Part shown: positions 7,995 to 17,442 of the stretch, piece by piece | Numbering within the stretch: position 1 is the first letter of the stretch | Layout of the letters: the number at the start of each line of letters is the position of its first letter | Origin: Pseudolabrys taiwanensis | GTDB lineage: Bacteria > Pseudomonadota > Alphaproteobacteria > Rhizobiales > Xanthobacteraceae | Direction of reading: 5' to 3' | DNA: 64,000 nt | Assembly: GCF_003367395.1 (NCBI RefSeq) | Contig: NZ_CP031417.1 | Location: 1,550,001-1,614,000 of the forward strand | The notes under the pieces: generated by a model | Seen by the model: only the letters and a program-made list of their open reading frames with translations | What the model was told of the DNA's origin: nothing | Database searches by the model: none | Position numbers and translations under genes: made by a program

Positions 7995-9590
7995 CTATGG
8001 GCCTCTGCCCACGTGATAGCTCAGTTCGCCCGGATCCGTAAGGTCCGGCACCCGCCAGCCGTCCAGGTCGTATTCGGCCATGCACTGCTCGGCGAAGCCC
8101 TTGAACCGGTCGGCATTGCCGGAGGCTTGGGCGCCGAACAGGCAATAACGCCTGATTTCCTCGGTTGAGCCGCCGTAATTGATCTCGTAAAGCTCGTGCC
8201 GCCCGCCGAACTCGGTGCCGAGAGTGTCCCACAAGAGCTTCATGAGCTTGACGCGCTCCTCGGCGTTGTAGCCGTTGGAGCCGCGCATATAGCGATCGAG
8301 ATAGGGTCTGATCTCGGGATTCTTGAAGTCGCTCGCATGCGAGTTGAGGTAGATGAGCCCGGACGCCACCGTCTGCTCGATGATGTACTTGATCTTGGAA
8401 TAAGCGATGGTGGCGATGATGGCGTAGGCGTTGCCTGGGTCCATGTTGGGCAGCAGATAGCCGCCGATCCAGGGTTTGGGATCGCGCACCATGGCGTCCG
8501 ACAGCGCCCAGAACAGATTGCGCCAGGCGATCACCTCGCCGACATTGGCCTGCACGCCACGGTAATCCTTGGTGCCGGCGGCTTCCGTGGCCTTGAGCAG
8601 CAGTCCCGCGATGAAGTCGAGCTTGACGGCCAGCCGCGTGCAGCCATGCACGACGAAGCGCGGCAGGAAGCCGGTGCGCGGGAAGAAGTTGTTGGCCTTC
8701 TCGACGTCCCCGTACACGAACACGTTCTCCCAAGGCACCAGCACCTTGTCCATGATGAAGACGGCGTCGTTCTCGTCGACCCGGCTCGACAAGGGATAGT
8801 CGAAGGGCGAGCCCATCACCGTCGCCTGCATCTCGTACGACGTGCGACAGATGAACTTCACGCCCGGCGTATTGGTCGGCACCATGAACACGACGGCGAA
8901 GTTCTTGTCCTGCACCGGAATCAAGCCGTGATGCGCCACGAAGGTGTAGTTGGTCAGCACCGAGCCGGTCGCCACCACCTTGGCGCCGGAGACGATGATG
9001 CCTTTGTCGGTCTCCTTCTCGACGTGACAGCAGACATCGGCGACTTCGTTCGGCGGTTTGTCGCGATCGACCGGCGGATGGATGATGGCGTGATTGACGA
9101 AGGGCACGCGCTCCTGGCTGTACTTGTACCAACGCTTGGCGTTCGCCTGGTACGGATCGTAGAAGTCGGCATTGGCGCCGAGCGTCGCGAGGAAAGCCGC
9201 CTTATAGTCGGGCGCGCGGCCGAGCCAGCCGTAAGTGAGCTTCGCCCATTCGGCGATGGCGGTGCGGCCGGCGAGCAACTCTTCGGGCGTCTTCGGCGCC
9301 TTGAAGAAGGCATGGGTCATGCCACCGTTGCCGGTGTCGGTCGGCACCAGGATCTTGTCTTTGTGCTTGTCGTCGTGCAGCGCGTCGTAGAGACGGGCGA
9401 CCATACGCGAGGTGTTGCGGAAGGCGGGATGCGCGGTGACTTTCTTTACCCGCTCGCCATAAATGAAGACCTCGCGGCCGTCGTCCAACGACTCGAGGTA
9501 TTCCGCGCCGTTCTGCGGCCGGCTGACGGCGACATTGCCCGTGGTGGTCGGCGCGGCGGCGAACGCCTCCGCATTGCCGCGGTTGCTCAT
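7995..9590 (-). CDS. 4-hydroxyphenylacetate 3-hydroxylase-family oxygenase (HpaB-like)
   Basis: FADH2-dependent hydroxylase of a phenolic ring. The 531-residue protein has the acyl-CoA-dehydrogenase-like HpaB fold; supportive segments are [42 protein letters not shown] and [13 protein letters not shown], which match the family's flavin and substrate regions. It is slightly longer than E. coli HpaB (520). With the adjacent flavin reductase it forms a complete two-component system. Whether the substrate is 4-hydroxyphenylacetate, another phenol or a pyrrole-type ring cannot be told from sequence. Confidence 0.9.
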   Translation of the reverse strand: MSNRGNAEAFAAAPTTTGNVAVSRPQNGAEYLESLDDGREVFIYGERVKKVTAHPAFRNTSRMVARLYDALHDDKHKDKILVPTDTGNGGMTHAFFKAPKTPEELLAGRTAIAEWAKLTYGWLGRAPDYKAAFLATLGANADFYDPYQANAKRWYKYSQERVPFVNHAIIHPPVDRDKPPNEVADVCCHVEKETDKGIIVSGAKVVATGSVLTNYTFVAHHGLIPVQDKNFAVVFMVPTNTPGVKFICRTSYEMQATVMGSPFDYPLSSRVDENDAVFIMDKVLVPWENVFVYGDVEKANNFFPRTGFLPRFVVHGCTRLAVKLDFIAGLLLKATEAAGTKDYRGVQANVGEVIAWRNLFWALSDAMVRDPKPWIGGYLLPNMDPGNAYAIIATIAYSKIKYIIEQTVASGLIYLNSHASDFKNPEIRPYLDRYMRGSNGYNAEERVKLMKLLWDTLGTEFGGRHELYEINYGGSTEEIRRYCLFGAQASGNADRFKGFAEQCMAEYDLDGWRVPDLTDPGELSYHVGRGP

Positions 9591-9744
9591 GGCCTCCTCC
9601 CGTGTTTCCTATCCCTGAAATGCGGTTCTTCTGTCTTGAAGGCGAGTATGACACCGCGAACGTCGGCAACAAGTCCGCAGCTTGCAACGGCGGAGGCTTC
9701 CCCTAGAGTTGCCCGTCTCGCTTGAGCGCAAGGAGTCGCCGGAG

Positions 9745-10143
9745 ATGACGAAGGAACTGCTGTGGCTGACGCTGACGGTCGTCCTGACCGGGCTGTTGTG
9801 GCTTCCCTATGTTCTCGACCGCATGAAGGTACGCGGCGTGATGGGATGTATGGCCAACCCCTCGCGCGACGACAAACCGCAGTCGGCCTGGGCGCAGCGG
9901 CTGTACTTCGCGCACACGAATGCGGTCGACAATCTCGTGATCTTCGCGCCGCTGGTGCTGATCCTCGATAATATCGGCCACTCGACCCCGGCGACGGTGA
10001 TTGCCTGCGCTGTCTATTTCTGGGCGCGGCTGGCGCACGCGATCGTCTACGCGCTCGGCATTCCGGTCGTGCGCACGCTCGCCTTCGCCGTCGGCTTCGT
10101 CTGCCAGGCGGTGCTGGCGCTGGCGGTGTTCGGGATCGTCTGA
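9745..10143 (+). CDS. MAPEG-family membrane protein
   Basis: A 132-residue membrane protein with four hydrophobic segments (around residues 4-22, 53-72, 78-97 and 108-130). The stretch QRLYFAHTNAVDNLVIFAPLVLI matches the conserved helix of MAPEG (membrane-associated proteins in eicosanoid and glutathione metabolism). Bacterial members are mostly of unknown role. The start is the ATG at 9745 because an AGGAG box sits 9 bases upstream; an earlier in-frame ATG would add a non-family N-terminus. Confidence 0.82.
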   Translation: MTKELLWLTLTVVLTGLLWLPYVLDRMKVRGVMGCMANPSRDDKPQSAWAQRLYFAHTNAVDNLVIFAPLVLILDNIGHSTPATVIACAVYFWARLAHAIVYALGIPVVRTLAFAVGFVCQAVLALAVFGIV

Positions 10144-10154
10144 GCGCGCCGATC

Positions 10155-11780
10155 TTAAGCGGCGGGGCCGAGACCTGGCGCCGCGCGCTCGGCGATCGCC
10201 CGCATATCGAGACCGCGTGGCAGCAGGCCAAAGGCGCCCCCCTCCTCGCCCGACAGCCGCGAGGCACAGAAGGCATCGGCCACAGCGGCCGGTGCATGCT
10301 TGACCAGCAGCGCCGCCTGCAACGCCAGCACCAGCGCGCGCACCAGCGCGCGCGCCTGCGCCTCGTCATTACGCTCGGCGCCGGTCAGCCGCGCGAACAG
10401 CCGCGCATTGAACGCCTTCAGCCGCGCGTCGCCACCGTCGTCCAATTCGCGCTTGAGCACGTCGCCGATGGTCGGCGTGCGGCCGAGCGCGCGCAACACA
10501 TCGAGGCACATGACGTTGCCGGACCCTTCCCAGATCGAGTTCACCGGCGCCTCGCGGTAGAGCCGCGGCATGATGCTTTCCTCGATGTAGCCGGAGCCGC
10601 CGAGCACCTCCATCGCCTCGACTGTGAGAGAAGGCGTGCGCTTGCAGATCCAGAACTTCGCCGCCGGCGTCACCACGCGGCGCAAGGCGAGCGAAGCCTC
10701 GTCGCTCTCGTCATAGGCCCGCGCGAGGCGCATGGTCAGCACGGTCGCCGCCTCGCATTCGAGCGCCATGTCGGCAAGGACGTTGGTCATCAGCGGCTGG
10801 TCGATCAGCTTCTTCTGGAAGGCCGAGCGATAGCGCGCGTGGTGCACGGCCTGCGCCACCGCCTGCCGCATCAGGCCGGATGAACCGATACAGCAGTCAA
10901 GGCGCGTGTAGTTGGCCATCTCGATGACGGTCGGGATGCCGCGCCCCTCCTCGCCGATCAGCTCGGCATAGGCACCGAAGAACTCCACCTCGCTCGAGGC
11001 ATTGGACTTGTTGCCGAGCTTGTCCTTGAGCCGGTTGATGTGCACCGCGTTGCGCACGCCGTCCGGGGTCCAGCGCGGCATCAGGAAACAGCTCAGCCCC
11101 TTCGGCGCTTGCGCCAGCACCAGGAAGGCGTCGCACATCGGCGCCGACATGAACCACTTGTGGCCGTGCAGACGGAAGGTGCCGTCGCCCGCCGGTTCGG
11201 CACGGGTCTCGTTGCTGCGCAGGTCCGAGCCGCCCTGGTTCTCGGTCATGCCCATGCCGAGCAGCACGGCGTTCTTCTCCCGCGCCGGCATGAAGCGCTT
11301 GTCGTAGCGGCGGCCAAAGATCAGCGGCAGCCAGGCCTCGGCGATGGCGGGCGACTGGCGCAAGGTCGGCACCGAGCCGTAGGTCATGGCGATCGGGCAA
11401 TAAACGCCGCTCTCGACCTGGGCCAGCATGTAGGTGCCGGCGGCGCGGGCGACGTGCGCGCCGGGCTTCGGGTCAGCCCAGGGGCTCGAATGCAGTCCGG
11501 CATCGAGCGCGAGCGTCAGCAGTTCGTGCCAGGCCGGGTGGAATTCAACTTCATCGAGACGATGACCAAATCGGTCGAAGCTATTGAGTTGTGGAGGAAA
11601 TTTGTTTGCAGCAAAGCCGGCGTTTAGGGTCGTCGGCTTGCCGAAAGTGGCGCCCAATTGGCCGAGATCGCGCTCCGCCCAACCGGCTCCTTCGCGCGCC
11701 ACGGCCGCGCGCAACACGGCGTCGCCCTCGAACAGGTTATAGCCCTCGAGCGGCGGCGGCTGGTTCTGGACGTCGAACAT
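10155..11780 (-). CDS. AidB-like acyl-CoA dehydrogenase
   Basis: Flavoprotein of the acyl-CoA dehydrogenase superfamily, subgroup AidB/isovaleryl-type. At 541 residues it has exactly the length of E. coli AidB. Recognisable parts are the N-terminal LEGYNLFEGDAVLR, the flavin-side MGMTENQGGSDLRSNETRA and HGHKWFMSAPMCDAFLVLAQ, and the C-terminal VLGGSGYIEESIMPRLYREAPVNSIWEGSGN. AidB is linked to the response to alkylating agents and binds DNA; whether this one does the same or simply oxidises an acyl-CoA is open. Confidence 0.88.
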   Translation of the reverse strand: MFDVQNQPPPLEGYNLFEGDAVLRAAVAREGAGWAERDLGQLGATFGKPTTLNAGFAANKFPPQLNSFDRFGHRLDEVEFHPAWHELLTLALDAGLHSSPWADPKPGAHVARAAGTYMLAQVESGVYCPIAMTYGSVPTLRQSPAIAEAWLPLIFGRRYDKRFMPAREKNAVLLGMGMTENQGGSDLRSNETRAEPAGDGTFRLHGHKWFMSAPMCDAFLVLAQAPKGLSCFLMPRWTPDGVRNAVHINRLKDKLGNKSNASSEVEFFGAYAELIGEEGRGIPTVIEMANYTRLDCCIGSSGLMRQAVAQAVHHARYRSAFQKKLIDQPLMTNVLADMALECEAATVLTMRLARAYDESDEASLALRRVVTPAAKFWICKRTPSLTVEAMEVLGGSGYIEESIMPRLYREAPVNSIWEGSGNVMCLDVLRALGRTPTIGDVLKRELDDGGDARLKAFNARLFARLTGAERNDEAQARALVRALVLALQAALLVKHAPAAVADAFCASRLSGEEGGAFGLLPRGLDMRAIAERAAPGLGPAA

Positions 11781-11878
11781 TACATGCTCCGTCGTGCCGG
11801 GCTTCTTATCCCTCCCCCTGCCAGGGGAGAGATATGAAAGCGAAGTCCGGAAAGACGGAGCCTAGTGCAGCCGCCGAT

Positions 11879-12937
11879 TCACGGAAACAGCGCCACCTGA
11901 TCGATGCCGGTCGTCTCCGGCCAGCCCATGACCAGGTTCATGTTCTGGATCGCCTGGCCGGAAGCGCCCTTCACCAGGTTGTCCAACGCCGCAATGATGA
12001 TCGCCTTGCCCGGCACGCGATCCTTGGCAACGCCGATGAAAGTCATGTTGGAACCGCGCACGTGCCGGGTATGCGGCGTCTCGCCGAACGGCAGCACGTG
12101 GACAAACGGCTCCTTCGCGTAGAACTTCAAAAGTATCTCGTGAAGTTCTTCCGGCGTCTTGCCGCGCCGGCCACGCACGTAGATGGTCGAGAGGATGCCG
12201 CGGTTCATCGGCAGCAGGTGCGGCGTGAAGGAGACGACCACCTCCTTGCCGGCGGCGCGCGAGAATTCCTGGTCGAGCTCGGCCATGTGCCGGTGATGGC
12301 CGACGCCATAGGCGTTGAAGCCTTCCGACACCTCCGAGAACAGCATCGCTTCCTTGGCCGCGCGCCCTGCCCCGGTCATGCCCGACTTGGCGTCGATGAC
12401 GATGTCGTCGAGTTCGATGGCCTTGGCCTTGATCAAGGGGATCAGCGGCAACTCGGCGCAGCTGGTGTAGCAGCCGGGATTGGCGATGAGCTGCGCTTTC
12501 TTGATGTCGCGCCGGTGGATCTCGACCAGCCCGTACACCGCCTGCTGCTGCAGCTCGGGCGCGAGGTGCTCGTGGCCGTACCACTTGGCATAGGCAGCCG
12601 TATCGGCGAGCCGGAAATCGGCCGACAGGTCGACGATCTTCGCCGACGGCGCCGCAGCGAAGATCGCCTTGATCACCTTCTGGGTGGTCGCATGCGGCAG
12701 CGCGCAGAAGATCAGATCGAGGCCGGACGCCGCCCAGTCGACGCTTTCGAGCGCGACCAAAGTCGGCAGCTCATAGGGCGAGAACTGCGGGAACACCTCC
12801 CGCATCTGCTTGCCGGCGCTCCGCTCGGCGGTCAGCAGCGCGATCTCGACGCGCGGATGGCGCAGCAACATGCGCACCAGCTCGGAGCCGGTGTAACCCG
12901 AGGCGCCGAGGACGCCCACTTTCGCTTTGCTGGCCAT
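11879..12937 (-). CDS. argC: N-acetyl-gamma-glutamyl-phosphate reductase
   Basis: Third step of arginine biosynthesis: NADPH-dependent reduction of N-acetylglutamyl-5-phosphate to the semialdehyde. The N-terminal Rossmann motif is GASGYTGSEL (residues 11-20); the catalytic cysteine is C156 in ANPGCYTS. Other family segments are VDLSADFRL and GVGHHRHMAE. The 352-residue length fits the common long ArgC class. No other arg gene is nearby. The 269 bp upstream, to the asparaginase gene, contain no gene I can support and presumably hold its promoter. Confidence 0.96.
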   Translation of the reverse strand: MASKAKVGVLGASGYTGSELVRMLLRHPRVEIALLTAERSAGKQMREVFPQFSPYELPTLVALESVDWAASGLDLIFCALPHATTQKVIKAIFAAAPSAKIVDLSADFRLADTAAYAKWYGHEHLAPELQQQAVYGLVEIHRRDIKKAQLIANPGCYTSCAELPLIPLIKAKAIELDDIVIDAKSGMTGAGRAAKEAMLFSEVSEGFNAYGVGHHRHMAELDQEFSRAAGKEVVVSFTPHLLPMNRGILSTIYVRGRRGKTPEELHEILLKFYAKEPFVHVLPFGETPHTRHVRGSNMTFIGVAKDRVPGKAIIIAALDNLVKGASGQAIQNMNLVMGWPETTGIDQVALFP

Positions 12938-13206
12938 GGTCTTCTTCCCTTCATCGCCGGCAAAAGCCGGCCCACTTGCCCCCGAAGGAGCGATTTCGAC
13001 TTACCGGATGAAGGAAACGGCTGTCACGTTCAAGTACCGCCCTCTCCGGCGGCACGGGTGACGACGACTAGCGGCGCGCCCGTGCCGGGGTGGCACGGCG
13101 GCGGCGGACTGCCAGAGCTGGGAGCGCGGTCGTCATGGACGGCGATATAGGGCGGGTTCCGCGGCGGGTCAACGGTCCCTCTCGGAGCCGCGGCGGACGA
13201 GCCACC

Positions 13207-14277
13207 TTAATAGCGGCCCGCCCCAACCGCTTCCTGCACAGCGGCCGGCTGTGTCACGCCGTTGGCGATGAGCAACTGGGCGAGCACCCGCGCCTTCTGC
13301 GGGTTGAGATCGAGCGAGACGGCAAAGCCGAGCTTGTCGTCATCGACCTCGACATTGCGATTGACGAAGCCCGAGCCGACGCGCGAGGCGCGGATCACCA
13401 CGACGCCCTGTTGGGCGGCGGCGGCCAAGGCATCGATCGCCGCCTTGCTGGCATTGCCGTCGCCGACGCCGGCGAGCACGATGCCCTTGGCGCCACGTTT
13501 GACGGCGTCGTCGATGGCGGCGGCGTCCATGCCGGCATGCGCATAGACGATCTCGACCCGCGGCAGCGGTGGCTGCGCCGGCAAGGTGTAAAGCTTGGTC
13601 GCGCGCGGCGCCACCGGCTGAACGAACCGCACCGAGGCCGGATCGACGTAACCGGCCGGTCCGCCGTTCGGCGATTGGAAAGTCTCGACGCTGGTGGTGT
13701 TGGTCTTCTGCACCAGACGCGCCGCGTGGATCGTGTCATTGAGCACGACCAGCACGCCGCGGCCCTTGGCGCCGTCGGATGTCGCGACCTTCACCGCTTC
13801 ATAGAGATTGGCCGGCCCGTCAGCGCTGATCGCGGTCGACGGCCGCATCGAACCAACCAGCACCACCGGTTTGTCCGTGCGGAGCACGTTGGCCAGGAAA
13901 AAGGCCGTCTCCTCCATGGTGTCGGTGCCATGGGTGACGACGACGGCATCGGCCTCGCCTTTACCGAGGAGGTCGTCTATGCGGCGCGCCAGCGTGAACC
14001 ACACGGTATCGTTCATGTCCTGCGAGCCGATCGAGGACACCTGTTCGGCCGAGATCTGCGCGAGCTTGTCGATGCCGGGCACCGCGGCGATCAGGTCCTG
14101 CGCGCTTACCTTGCCGGCTTGATAACCGATGCCGCCGCCCGATCCGCTGCCAGCGATGGTGCCGCCAGTGGCCAGCACAGCAACACGCGGTAATGCCTGA
14201 GCCTGGACGGGTAAGCCGCCGCCGCCCAAAGCAAGCGCGACAATGCAGGCGAGCAGAATGTGTCTTGCCGCGACCAT
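13207..14277 (-). CDS. ansB: Type II (exported) L-asparaginase
   Basis: Hydrolyses asparagine (and usually some glutamine) to the acid and ammonia in the periplasm. A Sec signal peptide of about 27 residues ends in VQAQA. The first catalytic threonine is T40 in ATGGTIAGS; the second triad segment is THGTDTMEETAF. VLVGSMRPSTAISADGPANLYEA is the conserved GSMRP region. The signal peptide marks it as the high-affinity exported type rather than the cytosolic type I enzyme. It stands alone between argC and the pilin gene. Confidence 0.93.
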   Translation of the reverse strand: MVAARHILLACIVALALGGGGLPVQAQALPRVAVLATGGTIAGSGSGGGIGYQAGKVSAQDLIAAVPGIDKLAQISAEQVSSIGSQDMNDTVWFTLARRIDDLLGKGEADAVVVTHGTDTMEETAFFLANVLRTDKPVVLVGSMRPSTAISADGPANLYEAVKVATSDGAKGRGVLVVLNDTIHAARLVQKTNTTSVETFQSPNGGPAGYVDPASVRFVQPVAPRATKLYTLPAQPPLPRVEIVYAHAGMDAAAIDDAVKRGAKGIVLAGVGDGNASKAAIDALAAAAQQGVVVIRASRVGSGFVNRNVEVDDDKLGFAVSLDLNPQKARVLAQLLIANGVTQPAAVQEAVGAGRY

Positions 14278-14419
14278 GCTTCACCTCAACAGGCTCAAGC
14301 GCGATGGGTCAGCGTAATACGCCGCGGCGCAGCGGCAGTAGTAACGGCATGAGGGGCAGAGGCGCGCTCAATGCCGCGATAGAAGCGGCCTCGTTGCGAG
14401 GATCGCAGGAAAAAGAAAT

Positions 14420-14454
14420 GGGCCCTGGCAGGGAGCGTGCACTTGCCAGGGCCC
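14420..14454 (-). terminator. Rho-independent terminator of the Flp pilin gene
   Basis: A perfect 11-bp stem (GGGCCCTGGCA / TGCCAGGGCCC) with a 13-nt loop lies about 80 bp downstream of the pilin stop. Read on the minus strand it is followed by ATTTCTTTTTCC, a good uridine-rich tail, so it terminates leftward transcription from the pilin gene. Confidence 0.8.
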
Positions 14455-14534
14455 ACCGATCGCGATGTGTCCAAGATGAAAGGATTGGATATTCGAACCT
14501 CCAGGCCCTCATCGCATCGCGACGGTAGCCTCTC

Positions 14535-14696
14535 TTACTTGAGGCCGTCTTTGACGAGATCGAACTTGGCGGTCAGATTCGTACCGATCGCCTGCAGCGT
14601 GCCGATGATGACGACGGCGATACCGGCGGCGATCAGCCCGTATTCGATCGCGGTGGCGCCGGATTCGCACTTCAGAAAACGAGCGACAGAAGACAT
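14535..14696 (-). CDS. Flp/Fap-type IVb pilin (orphan)
   Basis: A 53-residue prepilin. The N-terminus MSSVARFLKCESGATAIEYG has the Flp signature: short basic leader, Glu and aromatic residues near the processing site (AIEYG), then a hydrophobic helix of about 20 residues (LIAAGIAVVIIGTLQAIG). The C-terminus is short and charged. A strong GGAGGT ribosome-binding site precedes the ATG by about 6-7 bases. Flp pilins build tight-adherence pili after cleavage by a CpaA-type peptidase; no tad/cpa genes are in this window, so the export machinery must be elsewhere. Confidence 0.9.
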   Translation of the reverse strand: MSSVARFLKCESGATAIEYGLIAAGIAVVIIGTLQAIGTNLTAKFDLVKDGLK

Positions 14697-14908
14697 TGTT
14701 TTTTACCTCCAGAGCAGTTGTGCTCAATCAACCTGACACTCGGAGGTTAGTATTGAGGTATTTCAATATGCTTACGTCGATCACATAACTTTTCTATAAA
14801 CCCGTTAACGTTGTGCCTGTGGACAATATTTACCGGAAATCGGCGGCATAATGGAACCGCATGACTTGTCTGGATTTTCGGCGCCGGCGCGCGGCCGTCC
14901 CACATGAA

Positions 14909-14934
14909 AAAGGCCGCCGGGACCGGCGGCCTTT
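14909..14934 (-). terminator. Rho-independent terminator of the MBL-fold gene
   Basis: A perfect 10-bp inverted repeat (AAAGGCCGCC / GGCGGCCTTT), loop of 6, starts 25 bp past the stop of the leftward MBL gene. On the minus strand the stem ends in TTTTT, which is the expected tail. Confidence 0.82.
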
Positions 14935-14958
14935 CGCAAAATTTTTTTCAAAGGCCCC

Positions 14959-15924
14959 TCAGGTCAGGGCGTGCACCTGCACCAGCCGATAGCCGGTGCC
15001 ATCCTTCTCGACATAGCCGGCCGAGGGGAACGGGAAGTGATAGCCGATGACCGGCATCTTGTCGGCGAGCGCCATGTCGTAGAGCTTGCGGCGCGTCGCT
15101 TCCGCCACGGCGGCTTCGTTATCGAACATCAGATGCCAGCCGGGATTGCGCATGAACACGCCCGGATGATTGGTGACGTCGCCCTGCACCGCCAGTTGCT
15201 TTGAGCCGGCGCCGAGAATGAAGGACACATGTCCCGGCGTATGACCGGGCGTCGCAACCGAGACGATGCCGGGCGCGACTTCCTTGCCGGCCTCGAATTG
15301 CGTCGGCGTGAGACCGTCGAACGTCTTCTTCACATTGGCGAAGTTGCCCTTGTTGGCGGCGTTGGCCTTGCTCTGGTTGGCCTCATCCGTCCAGAACGCC
15401 CATTCGGCCGCGGGCACTTTGATCTCGGCATTCGGAAACGCCGGTGTGCCATCGGCATTCTTGAGGCCGCCGATGTGATCGCCGTGGAAATGCGAGATCA
15501 GCACGATATCGACGGACTTCGGATCGATGCCGGCCGCCGCCATGTTGGCACGCATATTACCGACGGCGCCCTTGGTGGCCGCAAACGCGCCGAGCCCGTT
15601 GCCGGTATCGATTGCGATGGTCTTACCGCCGGACTTCACGACCAACGGACTGAAGGTGATCGTCACCTGCCCTTTTGGCATATACAGCGCCTCATAGGCC
15701 GCCGCGGCCTGATCCTTCGCGACGTTGGCGACGAAGTTGTCCGGCATCGGAAAGGTGCGCGAACCGTCGAACACCTGCACGATCTCGCCATCACCGAACT
15801 TGTACCGATAAACGCCCGTTATGCCGTTATCAGCGCTCTGTGCATGCGCCGGCGATAAGGATGGCAAACCTGCCGCCGCGACAGCGGCGGTGCCCAACAG
15901 GGCCGAACGACGATCGATCTGCAT
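14959..15924 (-). CDS. Exported MBL-fold metallo-hydrolase
   Basis: Probable periplasmic zinc hydrolase of 321 residues. The leader MQIDRRSALLGTAAVAAAG has twin arginines followed by a hydrophobic stretch and AHA, a Tat-type signal, implying export in folded, metal-loaded form. The metal motif is SHFHGDHIGG; the second histidine appears in ATPGHTPGHVSF and the acidic ligand in AVQGDVTNH. This pattern fits the lactonase-like branch (AttM/AiiA relatives), but a quorum-quenching role is only a possibility. It is transcribed away from the GlcG/HbpS gene. Confidence 0.88.
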   Translation of the reverse strand: MQIDRRSALLGTAAVAAAGLPSLSPAHAQSADNGITGVYRYKFGDGEIVQVFDGSRTFPMPDNFVANVAKDQAAAAYEALYMPKGQVTITFSPLVVKSGGKTIAIDTGNGLGAFAATKGAVGNMRANMAAAGIDPKSVDIVLISHFHGDHIGGLKNADGTPAFPNAEIKVPAAEWAFWTDEANQSKANAANKGNFANVKKTFDGLTPTQFEAGKEVAPGIVSVATPGHTPGHVSFILGAGSKQLAVQGDVTNHPGVFMRNPGWHLMFDNEAAVAEATRRKLYDMALADKMPVIGYHFPFPSAGYVEKDGTGYRLVQVHALT

Positions 15925-16214
15925 GAGATCCTCCAGCGTTTCTGGGTTTTGAGATTCCGATAGCCGGGCGACGGCGCGCGTCGCGTCCCGCCGCCAACAA
16001 CGTGCTTACTGCCTATTCCTCTTTCGCGCGTTGAAATCGGCGTGAAGACGTCGATACTAAGACCTGTATCTGACCACAGCTTTTACAACGATTTTACGGC
16101 GCCCCGAGAGAGCGACGCGATAGCGTCACGTGCCCGAGACCGCGACACGTCGCTAACGGGTACGAACAGGCCGGTCACACCAACCGGCATAACAAAAAGT
16201 TTGGGGAGGAATAG

Positions 16215-16757
16215 ATGCGTCGTTTCACCACACCGGCCGCTGCGCTCAGCCTCGTCGCCATCTGCGTCACGACGGCATTGGCTCAAGTGCCGGCCGATCC
16301 GAACAACCCGAATGAAAACGTGCCCGATACGGTGCCGTTCACGATGCCTTACGGCGAACCGATCAATCTCGATACCGCGAAGAAAGTAGCGGCGGCCGCG
16401 GCGGCGGAAGAGACCAACCGCAAATGGAATGGCGCATTCTGCATCGCCATTGTCAGCCCGAGCGGCGATCTCGTCTATTTCCAGAAAGGCGATAACTGCC
16501 AATACGCTTCCGTGACGGTGTCGGCGCATAAGGCCCGCACGGCCGCGAAATATCGCCGGCCGACCTTGGTCTTCGAACGCCTCATGGCCAAGGGCAACTA
16601 CTTCACTTACCTCGCGACTCTGGATGATGTGATCGCTTCGCGCGGCGGCAATCCGCTCATCGTGAACGGCAAGATCGTCGGCGCGATCGGCGTTTCCGGT
16701 GGGACCGGATCGCAGGACGACACGATCTCACAGGCCGGTGCCGCAGCGCTGAAATAG
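16215..16757 (+). CDS. Exported GlcG/HbpS-family heme-binding-like protein
   Basis: Secreted protein of 180 residues with a Sec signal peptide (cleavage likely after ALA near residue 23). The mature part has the GlcG/HbpS pattern: LDTAKKVAAAAAAEE, CIAIVSPSGDLVYFQKGD, A-x-TVSAHKARTAA, and the closing GGNPLIVNGKIVGAIGVSGGTGSQDD. Relatives bind heme or modulate redox sensors, others accompany glycolate genes; the ligand here is unknown. A GGGGAGGAAT ribosome site precedes the ATG. The 290-bp divergent region upstream contains a small GCCGGT/ACCGGC hairpin (about 16171-16189) and no other gene. Confidence 0.86.
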   Translation: MRRFTTPAAALSLVAICVTTALAQVPADPNNPNENVPDTVPFTMPYGEPINLDTAKKVAAAAAAEETNRKWNGAFCIAIVSPSGDLVYFQKGDNCQYASVTVSAHKARTAAKYRRPTLVFERLMAKGNYFTYLATLDDVIASRGGNPLIVNGKIVGAIGVSGGTGSQDDTISQAGAAALK

Positions 16758-16780
16758 CGGATTGCTGTGTCAACACCCCG

Positions 16781-16807
16781 CCCCGCCGATGCCGTCGGCG
16801 GGGCTTT
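16781..16807 (+). terminator. Rho-independent terminator after the GlcG/HbpS gene
   Basis: A 9-bp stem (CCCCGCCGA / TCGGCGGGG) with a 5-nt loop followed by CTTTT, 23 bp after the stop codon. It separates this gene from the convergent DedA gene. Confidence 0.85.
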
Positions 16808-16819
16808 TCACCGTGGCCG

Positions 16820-17353
16820 TCAGCTCGCCGCCCAGGCCCATACTTTCGAAATGCCGTCGCCGAGCGTCAAAAGCACGGCCGCCCAGACGAAGGCCGAGCT
16901 GAAATTCGCCAACTGGAAGCGCCAATACGGCATCTCGAAAATGCCGGCGACCAGCGGCACCGCGGCGCGCAGCGGACCGAAGAAGCGGCCGATGAAAATG
17001 CCGAGCGCGCCCCACTTCTTCACGAAAGCTTCGCCGCGCGGGATCAATTGGGGATGGCGCGACAGCGGCCACATATGCGCGACGGAGTATTCGAGCTTCT
17101 GGCCTATCCAGTAGGAAAGCCAGTCGCCGCATGCCGCGCCGAGCGCGGCGCCGATCCACACCGGCCAAAAGCTGATGCCGCTCGTGCCGATGAGCGCGCC
17201 GATCGCCACCAAGGCGCCCCAGGCCGGCACCAGCAGCGAGATGAAGGCGAGCGACTCCGCGAAGGCAAGCGCGAACATCACCGCCGGCGCCCAGGCTGCG
17301 TTCTGGCGCGCAAAGTCGACGACGTGTTCGAAGTAGAGGTGGATGGCTTCCAT
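16820..17353 (-). CDS. DedA-family membrane protein
   Basis: Integral membrane protein of 177 residues with hydrophobic segments and the family signatures AFAESLAFISLLVPAW near residue 30 and GRFFGPLRAAVPLVAGIFEM near residue 120, which include the conserved arginine motif. DedA proteins belong to the DedA/VTT group, thought to be undecaprenyl-phosphate or lipid flippases dependent on the proton gradient. The substrate is not fixed by sequence. It is convergent with the GlcG/HbpS gene. Confidence 0.92.
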   Translation of the reverse strand: MEAIHLYFEHVVDFARQNAAWAPAVMFALAFAESLAFISLLVPAWGALVAIGALIGTSGISFWPVWIGAALGAACGDWLSYWIGQKLEYSVAHMWPLSRHPQLIPRGEAFVKKWGALGIFIGRFFGPLRAAVPLVAGIFEMPYWRFQLANFSSAFVWAAVLLTLGDGISKVWAWAAS

Positions 17354-17442
17354 TGAAATCGTGCGTCGCGTCCCGCGCCTGGAGGCCTATCTAACGCGCC
17401 GCCGTCGGGCGTGCCAGCGCGGGCGGCATTTTGTCCGAGCCC

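Noticed and set aside
14278..14534. A possible further gene between the asparaginase and pilin genes
   Set aside because: Only short frames without ribosome sites exist; the pilin terminator explains the structure seen.
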